Shown here: piece by piece, positions 27,093 to 35,922 of the stretch
Layout: each line of letters begins with the position of its first letter
Position numbering within the stretch: the stretch's first letter is position 1
Assembly: GCF_041320605.1 (NCBI RefSeq)
Contig: NZ_CP166679.1
Span: forward strand, 2,280,001-2,344,000
Source of the DNA: Arenibacter antarcticus
GTDB taxonomy: Bacteria > Bacteroidota > Bacteroidia > Flavobacteriales > Flavobacteriaceae
Reading direction: 5' to 3'
Length of the DNA stretch: 64,000 nucleotides
The notes under the pieces: generated by a model
What the model saw: the letters and a program-made list of their open reading frames with translations, nothing else
What the model was told of the DNA's origin: nothing
Database searches by the model: none
Made by a program: the position numbers and the translations under genes

Positions 27093-28987
27093 GGCAGAAC
27101 TTTTAGCATTACCTCTTTTGATACTTCTTTTTTTCCTAAAGCAGGGTTTGTTTTTTCGATTTCAACAAACTCTTGTGTCAACAAGGCATCCTCACCTTCC
27201 AAGGATTTAAAAATGTATTCCTTCATATCTTCATATTTAAACCAACCACCTTTGTCATATACTACCTTATCATATATGTCCTGTACATCTTTCATTGTGA
27301 AAAATTTATTTGAAAAATACTTCCTAAAGAAGAAGTCTAAATCCATTGTATGACTTTCGATACTACCGTATTGAGCTATTACTTCATGTGGAATGCCATA
27401 GTAGTCATCTAAGGACATAGAACCATAGTCAAAGTTATTTCTGGAAAACTGATTTATATTCGGGAACTCATCTAAAATATTTTCAGGCAATAAAGAAATA
27501 TATCGTTCAATTGATCTATGCTGTTCAATCTGCCAAGGAGTAAACTCTATTACTTCGACTGCTATTTTTTCTCCTAAATTATTGACCTTTGATAATGACT
27601 TTTTTAAGCTTTCTAAATCTAGATTTTTATTGTTTACTTTTTCGTAAATGACATCTCTTAGCTCTTTTGAGTCATTGATATATGAAATTACATTCTCAGT
27701 CAAATACGATTCATTTTCAATTTCTGAAGATATTATTTTATTAATTTGTGCATGTTGTGCTGTATGTTCTTCTTCACTCATAATCCTTCCATCTTCAATT
27801 TCTGGATCAACTTTTTTTTTTGAATCTTCCATATCTGAAATATCTACTTTACTCAAATTCAATTCTCCCTTAAATGCACGCTGGCTTAGACTGCAATAAA
27901 GATTTTTGAGTTCATGAAGGCTTGAAATGAATTGAGTTTTTATTGAATTCACTTTTTCATAAATTGTTACAAAATCCTCTTGAAGATCCTTTGAAGGTTT
28001 GATGATTGGTATACCATTGCAGGTGGTTTTATTCATGTAAGGCACAGTAGTTTTTGATGCCATTTTATACATGTATTGTTTTTGAAAAGACAATGTGAAC
28101 ATTAGGAAAGTAGGAATCATGTCCTCCTTACATTGAAATGTATGTAATTGTTGATTTACGACCATGTTACCACCTGCTAATGAAACTACACCAAGATCAC
28201 CAACACACGTTATCAATACGCTATTATTGGGTATAACTCTAGCCCGTACATTTTTTATTTCACTTGGTGATAAGCCTATATTTTGCCTAGAACTAGTTGT
28301 CGTTCCTAAATGGTTTAAGTCATTAGTGGTTATCCATGGTGTATCACCAGTGAAACTCTTAGGTTTGTCTCTCCCAGGAACAATGCAATCTGCAAAAGCT
28401 ATCACTGGGCCACTTTCCCAATTTTTTGAATTTGATCTTGGATCTCCAAACATTTCTAAAAAAGTAGATTTCAAAAGTTCATCCAATAAGTCAATACTTT
28501 CTGTTCGTTTTTGGATTAAAGCTTCACAATTAGAGAGTATTTTAGCAATTCGTTTTTGGTCATTTAATGACTCAGGGATATTTATTGGAATCCGTTTAAT
28601 TTCCTTTTGAGTAATTGCTTTAAAAGTAGAGCCTGTTGAATATTTCCTTATCAGGTTCTGATTAGTTTTTAGGTAGTAGTAAAGATAAAGACTATAATAA
28701 CCAGATTTAGCACTGATAGCACTAATCCCCCTGCCAATAACACATTTTTCAGTTGCAATATTTACTGGTCCAACTGGAGCTCTTACACTCATTAATATGT
28801 CGTTTGCAGATGCCACTTTTGAAGGCTCGGTGCACCACGCTCTTACCATTGGATATTTATCCCCAAAATCTGTTTTACCTTGAAAGAATGGTAGTCCATT
28901 TCCATTTTTGTTGTAAAATTTTGAAGGTGGAGATTGACCAGCGACTATATCAGCTACTTCTTCTAAGCTTTTTAATAGCATCTTCAT
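27089..28987 (-). CDS. hsdS: Type I restriction specificity subunit HsdS with long C-terminal extension
   Basis: 632 residues, against roughly 400 for a usual HsdS. Residues 1-140 form one target-recognition domain, 140-180 a conserved helical spacer (DQKRIAKILSNCEALIQKR), 185-330 a second target-recognition domain, and 335-378 the second helical repeat ending SLSQRAFKGELNL. That completes a normal HsdS. A further 250 residues (about 385-632) follow, acidic at first and then mixed helical (TPWQIEQHRSIERYISLLP, YDKGGWFKYEDMKEYIF), which I do not recognise. The start overlaps hsdM by 4 bases and the stop overlaps the ATPase by 4 bases. ATG 28979-28981 is an alternative start two codons in. Confidence 0.88.
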   Translation of the reverse strand: MKMLLKSLEEVADIVAGQSPPSKFYNKNGNGLPFFQGKTDFGDKYPMVRAWCTEPSKVASANDILMSVRAPVGPVNIATEKCVIGRGISAISAKSGYYSLYLYYYLKTNQNLIRKYSTGSTFKAITQKEIKRIPINIPESLNDQKRIAKILSNCEALIQKRTESIDLLDELLKSTFLEMFGDPRSNSKNWESGPVIAFADCIVPGRDKPKSFTGDTPWITTNDLNHLGTTTSSRQNIGLSPSEIKNVRARVIPNNSVLITCVGDLGVVSLAGGNMVVNQQLHTFQCKEDMIPTFLMFTLSFQKQYMYKMASKTTVPYMNKTTCNGIPIIKPSKDLQEDFVTIYEKVNSIKTQFISSLHELKNLYCSLSQRAFKGELNLSKVDISDMEDSKKKVDPEIEDGRIMSEEEHTAQHAQINKIISSEIENESYLTENVISYINDSKELRDVIYEKVNNKNLDLESLKKSLSKVNNLGEKIAVEVIEFTPWQIEQHRSIERYISLLPENILDEFPNINQFSRNNFDYGSMSLDDYYGIPHEVIAQYGSIESHTMDLDFFFRKYFSNKFFTMKDVQDIYDKVVYDKGGWFKYEDMKEYIFKSLEGEDALLTQEFVEIEKTNPALGKKEVSKEVMLKVLP

Positions 28988-30621
28988 CTAAATAGCTCTT
29001 TTAGTTGGTTTAGGTTAGTAACTATCTCATTTTCCAAACCACCATTTCCGTCATTGCCAACAAGCTTGTCTATAATTACGTCAGGCTTTTCATATACTAT
29101 TTCTTCGAAAACTTCATTTCGATATTTTGAGTAGCTTAAATCATAATCAGCATCTATTATTTCCTTCTTAGGCACAAAGAAATGTTTACCTTCTCGTTCA
29201 TCTTCCTTTTGGGCATCTCTATTTTTGAATTGGGTGATGATATCCTGCAAGTCTCCATAACCTTCTTGTTTAGTGCGTTTATCGTCCAATGTGTAACCGT
29301 CCGACTCCATGTCGTAAAACCAAACATTTTCAGTTTCACCTCCTTTGGTAAATATTAGTAGAGCAGTACTTACGCCTGCATAAGGTTTGAAAACACCACT
29401 TGGGGCGGTAACTACTGCTTTCAATTCAGATTGCTCAATCATGAATTTTCTTGCATCTTTGAAAGCATTACTGGTCCCAAATAACACTCCTTGGGGAACT
29501 ACTATTCCAGCTGATCCTCCCATTTTAAGCATATTAAAAATACGCTCTATGAAAAGGAGTTCTGTTTTGGTAGTCTTTAGTTGTAGCTCTTCATGAATAT
29601 CTCCTTTGTCAATGTTTCCTGTAAATGGGGGGTTGGCTAAAACCACATCATATTCAGAAGTTTCGTTATAGCTTTTGCTTAGGGTGTCTTTGTAGTCAAT
29701 TTGAGGATTGTCAATACCGTGCATCATAAGGTTCATTAAACCCAAGCGAACCATTGTAGAGTCTATATCGTAACCATATAAACTTTTATCCAAAATCTCT
29801 TTTACTTCCTCAGTTAGCAGGGCACTTTTGCTGTTACGAATAAAACCGTCTTCATCTGGTTCTTTTTGACCTTTCCCTTTGTCGAGTTGGGTTACCATAT
29901 ATTGATAAGCACCCAACAAAAAACCACCTGTTCCACAAGCAGGGTCGGCTACTTTTTGTCCTAGCTTTGGATCAACTAAATCCACTAACAATTTAATGAT
30001 ATGTCGTGGTGTTCTAAACTGTCCGTTTTTACCCGCAGAGGCAATTTCGCTTAGTAAGTATTCATATACATCTCCTTGAATGTCCTGAAAATCCTGTCCT
30101 TTTTCATTGGAGTCTTTTTCCATCTCTTCAAAAATTTCATCAATTGATGAAATGGCTTCTTTTAAAAGTGATGGTTTCGGAATGATAAACACAGCATTTA
30201 CCATATGCTTTGCGAAAAGAGAATCATCTTCTTCCAAATCCTTTAGGAATGGGAATACATAACGTTGAATGTATGCAAGCATTACATCAGAAGGCTTTCT
30301 TTTGAATTGACTCCACCTCAAAGTGTGTTTATCAATTCCCTTTGTTCTTTCAATTTCTTCTATCTCTTCTATTGTTGCATCAGCTTTTGGACGATCTTCA
30401 GGAAGCAGATATATCCCTTCAAACTTTGAAGTATAAGGGTCTCCTGAAAATTCGCTTCTTGACAATTCTTCCAAATCGTTTTCATCCAGCTTTTTCATGA
30501 AAAGCAGGTATGTGATTTGTTCGATTGCCGTTAAAGGATTTGAAATACCTCCACTCCAGAATTTTTGCCAGAGATCATCAATCTTGTTTTTGATGGTACT
30601 GTTATTACTAAGTAAACTCAT
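28984..30621 (-). CDS. hsdM: Type I DNA methyltransferase HsdM (N6-adenine)
   Basis: 545 residues; methylates adenine in the target sequence read by HsdS. An N-terminal helical HsdM domain (about 10-165) precedes the methyltransferase core. The S-adenosylmethionine motif is D226-PACGTGG-233 and the catalytic motif is N330-PPF-333 (VVLANPPFTGN). QFRTPRHIIKLLVDLV at about 201-216 is typical of the family. It starts directly after the hsdR stop and overlaps hsdS, so M and S are coupled. All motifs are intact, so modification should be active. Confidence 0.95.
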   Translation of the reverse strand: MSLLSNNSTIKNKIDDLWQKFWSGGISNPLTAIEQITYLLFMKKLDENDLEELSRSEFSGDPYTSKFEGIYLLPEDRPKADATIEEIEEIERTKGIDKHTLRWSQFKRKPSDVMLAYIQRYVFPFLKDLEEDDSLFAKHMVNAVFIIPKPSLLKEAISSIDEIFEEMEKDSNEKGQDFQDIQGDVYEYLLSEIASAGKNGQFRTPRHIIKLLVDLVDPKLGQKVADPACGTGGFLLGAYQYMVTQLDKGKGQKEPDEDGFIRNSKSALLTEEVKEILDKSLYGYDIDSTMVRLGLMNLMMHGIDNPQIDYKDTLSKSYNETSEYDVVLANPPFTGNIDKGDIHEELQLKTTKTELLFIERIFNMLKMGGSAGIVVPQGVLFGTSNAFKDARKFMIEQSELKAVVTAPSGVFKPYAGVSTALLIFTKGGETENVWFYDMESDGYTLDDKRTKQEGYGDLQDIITQFKNRDAQKEDEREGKHFFVPKKEIIDADYDLSYSKYRNEVFEEIVYEKPDVIIDKLVGNDGNGGLENEIVTNLNQLKELFR

Positions 30622-33417
30622 TTATGCTGCGAATTTTTCTGTTAATGTTAATAGCTCTTTGATTTCCATAGGTGAGAATATTCCTCTCACGCCTTTTGGA
30701 TGTATAATGGTGAAAGGAGCTTGTATCAAGTCTCTCTTCTCAATATTCCCTCTTTCGATTATATAGTCACGCATCAAGTTTAAAAACTCGATTTGGCGAG
30801 TAGTTAATTGCGTATGTTCCTGAATAAATTGTTGTACAGCCTTACTTACTTGGTCATCAAAACTTTCAAGTATTTCTATGCCCAAAATGTGTTTAATGAA
30901 CTGAATGAATTTCGCTTTCTGATGCTTATAGACTTTGCGCAGCAATGATTCAGTAATGTGAGGGTCTTCATTATGAAGCTCCTCCACCAATAGATTTGTT
31001 TCCTCTTCTGTTATTGCTTCACCAGCCTGAATTTTTTGAAGAATTGGGTTTCGTTGAGTCAATTCTGCAACTTTAGCTTCCACCATTTCACGATATTTTG
31101 AAATGCTGACGGCTTCATTTTGAGGACCAAATTCCACCATTTCTTTTGTTTTAATCACATCAGAAAGGTTCAATTTGGCTGGGCCATCAGTAGTAATCTG
31201 TTGCTCTCTGAATTTTATCAATGGTGAAATGGTCTCTGACAATTCATCAAAACCAGAATCTTCAATAACAGACCAATAATGGTTCGATAAAACTTGTTTG
31301 ATGAAGGAAGTATGTCTTGCCACAATATTGACTGATAAAGGAAGTTCGCTCACCTGATTAATTATGTTCTCTTTCAGGGTATCAAATTTCTCAGTTTCGT
31401 CAGACAAATGAGCAAGCGAAGTTTCTAGAACATCTTTCTTGAATCTCATCGCTTTAAAATCAGATTGAGAAATAGTCCTAAACAATGGCTTAATCGTATG
31501 TCTTAGAAATTCAATTTTTTCATGTGTCAAATGATTCCAAAAAGTATCATCTTCTACTTTGGCTAAATCAGGTTTAGCATCTTGAATAACTACAGATTTT
31601 TTAGGTAACTCATTAATTTGTGTTCTAAGTAGTTCGGTCTCTTTGTTCGCGATTTCTTCTCGGCTTTTATCCAAAGCCTTTTCGATTTTATCAATTCTAA
31701 AACCTACAAACCTGACTGGTAAAGGAATTTGAGCTTTTAGTTCTTTGCCTTTTGGGTTCAGTTTGAAATATTCAAAGTTGTCCCAACAGTCCATGATGAG
31801 AAATACATCTTTTTCGGGACACCAAGGTTTTATCTTGGTTGGTTCTAATAGTCGTGTTCCACGACCAATCATTTGCCAAAACTTAGTGTATGAATATACG
31901 GGTTTAGCAAAAACTAGGTTCACTAATTCTCTTACGTCAATTCCGGTATCAAGCATATCTACACTAACAGCAACACGTGGCATATCATTATGTGTGAATT
32001 GATGTAAAAGGCCACCTTTTCCATAAACTCTAGGATCATCAGAAACCATCACTTTGGCTAGTTCCCCATGATATTCAGGATATAGAGAGTTGAAAATTTG
32101 TTCAATCCTTCTTGCGTGTGCTTTTGTAGAACAGAAGAAAATTGTTTTGCCAGGAAGTACACCATTTGGGTCTTTGATACATTCCTCCATAAACTCCTTT
32201 ACAATAGTGACATTAGTTCCCTTATTAGTTACAGACTTCTCCAAGTCAGTTCCTTCAAAATTAATTTCAGCAACTTCTTTACCCTCAAGGATCAATTGCT
32301 TTTGATCTTCTAAACTGATTGTGCGTTTGCTTATGCCTTCTTCTTGAAATTTGGTTTGAATCTTCATTACTTGAAAACTATTCAGATAAGGAGGGATGTT
32401 GTTTACTGCCTCTTCATAGGAATAAGCAAAGGTTGGAAGTCCGTCTTCGCACTCAAATAGTTTGAAGGTATTATGATCAATTACGTCAGTTGGTGTTGCA
32501 GTTAAGCCGAGAGTAAGAGTATTGAAGTAATCTAAGACCTCTTGGTAGGTATTATAGATTGATCGATGACTTTCGTCTACAACAATTAAATCAAAAAAGT
32601 GAGGAGACAAACTGTATTCTTCATCCCTTATGATATTGAGCATTGTAGGATAAGTAGTGACATAAATTCGTCTATCCTTAGCAATGGATTTTTCACCAAC
32701 TTTTGGCCATCTTGGTTCATTTGGTAAATGTTCTTTGAATGCGTCTAATGCTTGGTTTCTAAGAGCAATCCTATCAACAAGAAACAAAACTCTTTCAGCC
32801 CATCCAGCTCTCATTAAACTATCTAAAAGTGCTATACATGTTCGAGTTTTTCCAGTACCTGTAGCCATTACCAAAAGAAATTTACTTTTTTTCTTTTCGA
32901 TAGACTCCATTACGGAACGGATTGCCTGAATTTGATAATCTCTTCCTGCTATATCAATATTTATTAATTCTGAGGCAAGTGGTTTTCTATTTCTACGGAT
33001 ATATTCATAGCGTTCAAGATCATCTCTTGTCGGGAAACCAATTACTTTTTTAGGTGGATAATTACCAAGATCCCAATAGAAAATCTCATGTCCATTTGTA
33101 TAAAAACAAAACGGAAGTTCACCGCCATGTTCCTTTTGGATGTAGTGACAATATTGTTTAGCCTGTTCCTTTCCAATGTTTGCGTCAACACTGGCTTTTT
33201 TAGCTTCAACTACGGCAAGTGGTTTCCCATTTTTTCCGAGTAAAACGTAATCGGAGAATTGACGTCCTTGATATTGTGTAAGAGGCTCACTAACTCCATC
33301 AGGCAGATCTACTTTTATATCAAATTCTGAAATGACCTGAGTTTGGTCGTTTATATTCCATCCAGCTTCTTGAAGCTGTTTATCAATTAATTCTTTTCTA
33401 GTTTGAGCCTCATTCAT
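30622..33417 (-). CDS. hsdR: Type I restriction enzyme, motor/nuclease subunit HsdR
   Basis: 931 residues; ATP-driven DNA translocase and endonuclease. The N-terminal PD-(D/E)xK nuclease shows D56 and E71-A-K73 (FSDYVLL, LAVVEAKK). Helicase motif I is at about 185-191 (ATGTGKT), motif II is DESH at 281-284, and motif III is LTATP. The motif VI region MIGRGTRLLEP is near residue 525. The C-terminal third resembles the EcoEI-type R subunit C-terminal domain. It lies one base after the XRE regulator gene and directly before hsdM. No frameshift is seen, so restriction should be functional. Confidence 0.95.
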   Translation of the reverse strand: MNEAQTRKELIDKQLQEAGWNINDQTQVISEFDIKVDLPDGVSEPLTQYQGRQFSDYVLLGKNGKPLAVVEAKKASVDANIGKEQAKQYCHYIQKEHGGELPFCFYTNGHEIFYWDLGNYPPKKVIGFPTRDDLERYEYIRRNRKPLASELINIDIAGRDYQIQAIRSVMESIEKKKSKFLLVMATGTGKTRTCIALLDSLMRAGWAERVLFLVDRIALRNQALDAFKEHLPNEPRWPKVGEKSIAKDRRIYVTTYPTMLNIIRDEEYSLSPHFFDLIVVDESHRSIYNTYQEVLDYFNTLTLGLTATPTDVIDHNTFKLFECEDGLPTFAYSYEEAVNNIPPYLNSFQVMKIQTKFQEEGISKRTISLEDQKQLILEGKEVAEINFEGTDLEKSVTNKGTNVTIVKEFMEECIKDPNGVLPGKTIFFCSTKAHARRIEQIFNSLYPEYHGELAKVMVSDDPRVYGKGGLLHQFTHNDMPRVAVSVDMLDTGIDVRELVNLVFAKPVYSYTKFWQMIGRGTRLLEPTKIKPWCPEKDVFLIMDCWDNFEYFKLNPKGKELKAQIPLPVRFVGFRIDKIEKALDKSREEIANKETELLRTQINELPKKSVVIQDAKPDLAKVEDDTFWNHLTHEKIEFLRHTIKPLFRTISQSDFKAMRFKKDVLETSLAHLSDETEKFDTLKENIINQVSELPLSVNIVARHTSFIKQVLSNHYWSVIEDSGFDELSETISPLIKFREQQITTDGPAKLNLSDVIKTKEMVEFGPQNEAVSISKYREMVEAKVAELTQRNPILQKIQAGEAITEEETNLLVEELHNEDPHITESLLRKVYKHQKAKFIQFIKHILGIEILESFDDQVSKAVQQFIQEHTQLTTRQIEFLNLMRDYIIERGNIEKRDLIQAPFTIIHPKGVRGIFSPMEIKELLTLTEKFAA

Positions 33418-33418
33418 A

Positions 33419-33613
33419 TTAACTCTTATTTGAGACTATCAAGTCCTTTATATCGACATCTAAGATCTTTGCAATCTCATTCAGTATTTCCAAGCGAGGT
33501 TGTTGTCTGTTTTGAACATAGCCGTTTACCATGTTATAACTCTTTCCTAGTTTTTCTGACAACCAAGTCTGCTTAATCCCTTTCTCTTCGAGTACTTCCT
33601 TTATTCGGTTCAT
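33419..33613 (-). CDS. XRE-family regulator (controller-like) of the restriction operon
   Basis: 64 residues, almost all helix-turn-helix: residues 5-60 match the Cro/C1 fold (VLEEKGIKQTWLSEKLGKSYNMVNGYVQNRQQPRLEILNEIAKILDVDIKDLI). It is the first gene of the leftward operon and ends one base before hsdR. Small XRE proteins in this place act as C-proteins, which delay restriction until methylation is established. A 17-base palindrome about 26 bases upstream of its start is the likely operator. Confidence 0.9.
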   Translation of the reverse strand: MNRIKEVLEEKGIKQTWLSEKLGKSYNMVNGYVQNRQQPRLEILNEIAKILDVDIKDLIVSNKS

Positions 33614-33638
33614 TTCCGTCTAAATTTATCCAACCAAG

Positions 33639-33655
33639 ATAAGATTATATCTTAT
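33639..33655. promoter_or_regulatory. Palindromic operator upstream of the restriction-operon regulator
   Basis: ATAAGAT-TAT-ATCTTAT: perfect 7-base arms around a 3-base centre, 26-42 bases upstream of the regulator start codon. The size and symmetry fit a site for a dimer of the 64-residue XRE protein. No exact TAnnTTTG is seen next to it; the nearest weak match on the minus strand is TATCTTGG. Confidence 0.6.
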
Positions 33656-33880
33656 AACTATCTCATTTTCCGATATAAAAACCGTTCGAATTACTGTCGC
33701 CCTCCGTGCGTGGGGAGATTTTAGCTCTTTTGGTTTTTCAGAGTTGACTAAGAGCGTTGGCAAAACCAAATGTGCTAAAATGTGCGGCTGGCTTTTTTTT
33801 GCATGAAACACAACGATGGCTATATGATCAGTGGCCCTTTTCAGGCTAATTTGTTTTGGGCCATTAATTATATAGCGTGT

Positions 33881-34260
33881 GTGTGCCCAGCATGGGCATC
33901 TTTTTATTTACCGAAAGGTAAATAATTAATCTAGAGGATGCAAGTCCCTGATGTGCAGGGATAACCCTTCGTCTTCGCTCAGGACAGGCTAAACAGGAAT
34001 GGCATAAGAGGCCGATATACGAGGATAAGCAAGCACATCATTGTAACGCCCAAAAGAATACTAAAAGTGCATTTATGTAGATACGGCAGGAATCGAGGGA
34101 AACCTGCCCGCGCCTTTCAGGCGGGCCTGCCCGTCCGGTACAGGCGGGGAAGATGTCATTACCTGGGGAAGTCTCCAAAATTACGTGTAACTATATGGAG
34201 AATAAGGGATCAAACTTTGAAAAGTCCAACCTTGTTTTTTAAACTTTCACAGTTTACCGG
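33881..34260 (+). ncRNA. Group II intron relic (no reverse transcriptase)
   Basis: GTGTGCCCAGCATGGGC at 33881-33897 resembles the conserved 5' end of bacterial group II introns. It is followed by GAGGATGCAAGTCCCTG (33933-33949), which resembles the domain I block usually written GGGTGaaAGTCCC. Downstream text (34083-34175) also looks like intron domain I to IV sequence. No reverse-transcriptase reading frame and no domain V/VI motif were found, so this appears to be a truncated, immobile copy. It lies at the right edge of the restriction-system block. Identification is by pattern recognition only. The rest of 33656-34386 holds no gene I can support. Confidence 0.55.
34103..34148. repeat. Pair of GC-rich hairpins inside the intron relic
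   Basis: GCCCGC (34106-34111) pairs with GCGGGC (34121-34126), and GCCTG (about 34125-34129) pairs with CAGGC (34141-34145). The segment is far more GC-rich than its surroundings. It resembles the REP-like palindromes common in flavobacterial genomes and seems to interrupt the intron sequence. No other copy was noticed in the window. Confidence 0.5.
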
Positions 34261-34272
34261 ATAGCGTCTAAA

Positions 34273-34306
34273 AAAAAGGAACAATAGTTTCCCATTGTTC
34301 CTTTTT
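34273..34306. terminator. Bidirectional terminator downstream of the locus 2 sulfatase
   Basis: AAAAAGGAACAAT (34273-34285) and ATTGTTCCTTTTT (34294-34306) form a 13-base perfect stem with an 8-base loop. Poly-A on the left gives a T-run for leftward transcripts, so it should end the locus 2 operon, and it also works rightward. Confidence 0.88.
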
Positions 34307-34386
34307 CAACTAAACTAAATAACTCAACCGTATTAAATTTCGCTAATGATCGTAACCATTTTATAAATTTTCAATCAAATAATTGG

Positions 34387-35784
34387 TTATTGATTCATCT
34401 CTAATCGAACCGATTTTAACCAAGATTTATGTAATTGTAATAGTTCGTTTAATTTCTTTGGATTGGATTTTGCTAGATTATTTTTTTCTGTGATGTCCTC
34501 ATCCAAATTGACCAGGAATAACTTATCTAATTCGATTTTTTTTCCTTTTCCTGAGGGTTCATTAACGTTTCCAATAAGTTTCCAAGGCCCCTTTCGAACT
34601 GCCCATTGAGCTGTGTTATCATCGTAACTCCCAAATTGCCAGTGTACTTCGTCATGCAAAGATTCTTTATTATCATCCAAAATAATAGGCATTAGACTTT
34701 TTCCATCGACTTTTTCGGTTACTTTGGAATTGGTGAGTTCTGCAATAGTGCTAAACCAATCCATCTGCATTACAAGTTGGTCACGCTTCTGATCGGAAGG
34801 AACTACCCCAGGATATCGAATAATAGCTGGAACACGGATTCCTCCTTCAAACAAACTGAATTTGCTGCCGCGATAGGGACCTGCATTTCCTCCTCCCCAA
34901 AATGCACGCTCCTCTAACGAATGTCCATGATCTGATTGAAAGATTACTATAGTGTTTTCCGCCATCCCTTGTTGTTCCAGATAATCCAATACAACTCCTA
35001 TTGACTCGTCAGTCTTGGAAACAAATGCTGCATACTCCTTTCTTGGGGTAGGAAAGTCTTTGTAATAGTCGAGCCATTTTGTGGTTCCTTGATAAGGATA
35101 ATGTGGGGCATTAAATGCCCAGTAAATGAAGAATGGCTCATTTTTCTTGTGATTGATTACTTGCTTTACTTCTTCGGTCATTAAATCGGTAAAATGAGAA
35201 CCATCATAAAAAACTTCCTTGGAATTTCTAAAAAGATCATGTTTATTGGGTCCATCCCAATAAAAAGTATGTGAATAGTTATCAATACAACCACGTTGAT
35301 GCCCGAAGAAATAATCAAATCCTTGGCCGTTGGGTAAATTCTCTTCGCGATGACCTAAATGCCATTTTCCGATTAAAGCTGTGTAATACCCATTATCCTT
35401 TAGCATTTCGGCCATAGTGATCTGGTTCGTTGGCAATCCATAACTACCAGTCCTTTCTGCACTCTCAGGTATAGGTACATTGTTTGGAAGACCGGCACGT
35501 AAATTGGTCTTACCCGTTAAAAGGGCAGCACGTGAAGGTGAACAAACTGGTGCTCCAGCATAGAACTGGGTAAATCTGACTCCTTCTTTTGCGAGTCTAT
35601 CCATATTTGGAGTATACAAATCCGTAGCACCATAACTGTTAAGATCTATGGAGCCTTGGTCATCTGTCATAATAACTATGACATTAGGTTTACTTAAATT
35701 CGAAGACTGTGAATACCCAAACGTACTTAGGGAATAAAATATAATTCCCATACCAATATGAAATAATTTGGTGAATATTTTCAT
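34387..35784 (-). CDS. Sulfatase, exported (locus 2)
   Basis: 465 residues. An N-terminal signal peptide (about 1-25, cleaved near FGYSQ) indicates a periplasmic enzyme. Metal ligands D41-D42 are in VIMTDDQGSID. The formylglycine site is C81 in VCSPSRAALLTGK. GKWHLGHREENLPNGQGFDYFFG and QSDHGHS are the other active-site blocks. It is the last gene of locus 2, 138 bases after susD with an inverted repeat between, so its expression may be partly uncoupled from susCD. The sulfated substrate is unknown. Confidence 0.94.
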   Translation of the reverse strand: MKIFTKLFHIGMGIIFYSLSTFGYSQSSNLSKPNVIVIMTDDQGSIDLNSYGATDLYTPNMDRLAKEGVRFTQFYAGAPVCSPSRAALLTGKTNLRAGLPNNVPIPESAERTGSYGLPTNQITMAEMLKDNGYYTALIGKWHLGHREENLPNGQGFDYFFGHQRGCIDNYSHTFYWDGPNKHDLFRNSKEVFYDGSHFTDLMTEEVKQVINHKKNEPFFIYWAFNAPHYPYQGTTKWLDYYKDFPTPRKEYAAFVSKTDESIGVVLDYLEQQGMAENTIVIFQSDHGHSLEERAFWGGGNAGPYRGSKFSLFEGGIRVPAIIRYPGVVPSDQKRDQLVMQMDWFSTIAELTNSKVTEKVDGKSLMPIILDDNKESLHDEVHWQFGSYDDNTAQWAVRKGPWKLIGNVNEPSGKGKKIELDKLFLVNLDEDITEKNNLAKSNPKKLNELLQLHKSWLKSVRLEMNQ

Positions 35785-35842
35785 TGTATTTGTTTTAAAT
35801 AATTCAATTTTTACTTTTTAAAGGTGTTTTTTATGTATGCTA

Positions 35843-35889
35843 AATCTCTAACAGAAAAGCCCGTTGAATAAAGCTTTGGTTTAGAGATT
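35843..35889 (-). repeat. Inverted repeat between susD and sulfatase, locus 2
   Basis: AATCTCTAA (35843-35851) and TTAGAGATT (35881-35889) are exact 9-base inverted repeats separated by 29 bases. They could fold into an intercistronic hairpin in the leftward mRNA. No T-run follows, so mRNA stabilisation or processing is more likely than termination. Confidence 0.4.
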
Positions 35890-35922
35890 GTTATTTCTGC
35901 TTAGCCTAACAGCTCCATTATA

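Noticed and set aside
33672-33700. GTTCGAAT near 33680 as a copy of the tRNA-Val 3' end (attR)
   Set aside because: Only the 8-base T-loop core matches; the following bases diverge, so it is not a credible attachment repeat.
33626-33811. 61-codon minus-strand frame upstream of the XRE regulator
   Set aside because: It runs through the palindromic operator and shows no domain or start signal.
34067-34264. 65-codon plus-strand frame
   Set aside because: It lies inside the group II intron relic and its GC-rich hairpins; the protein has no recognisable feature.
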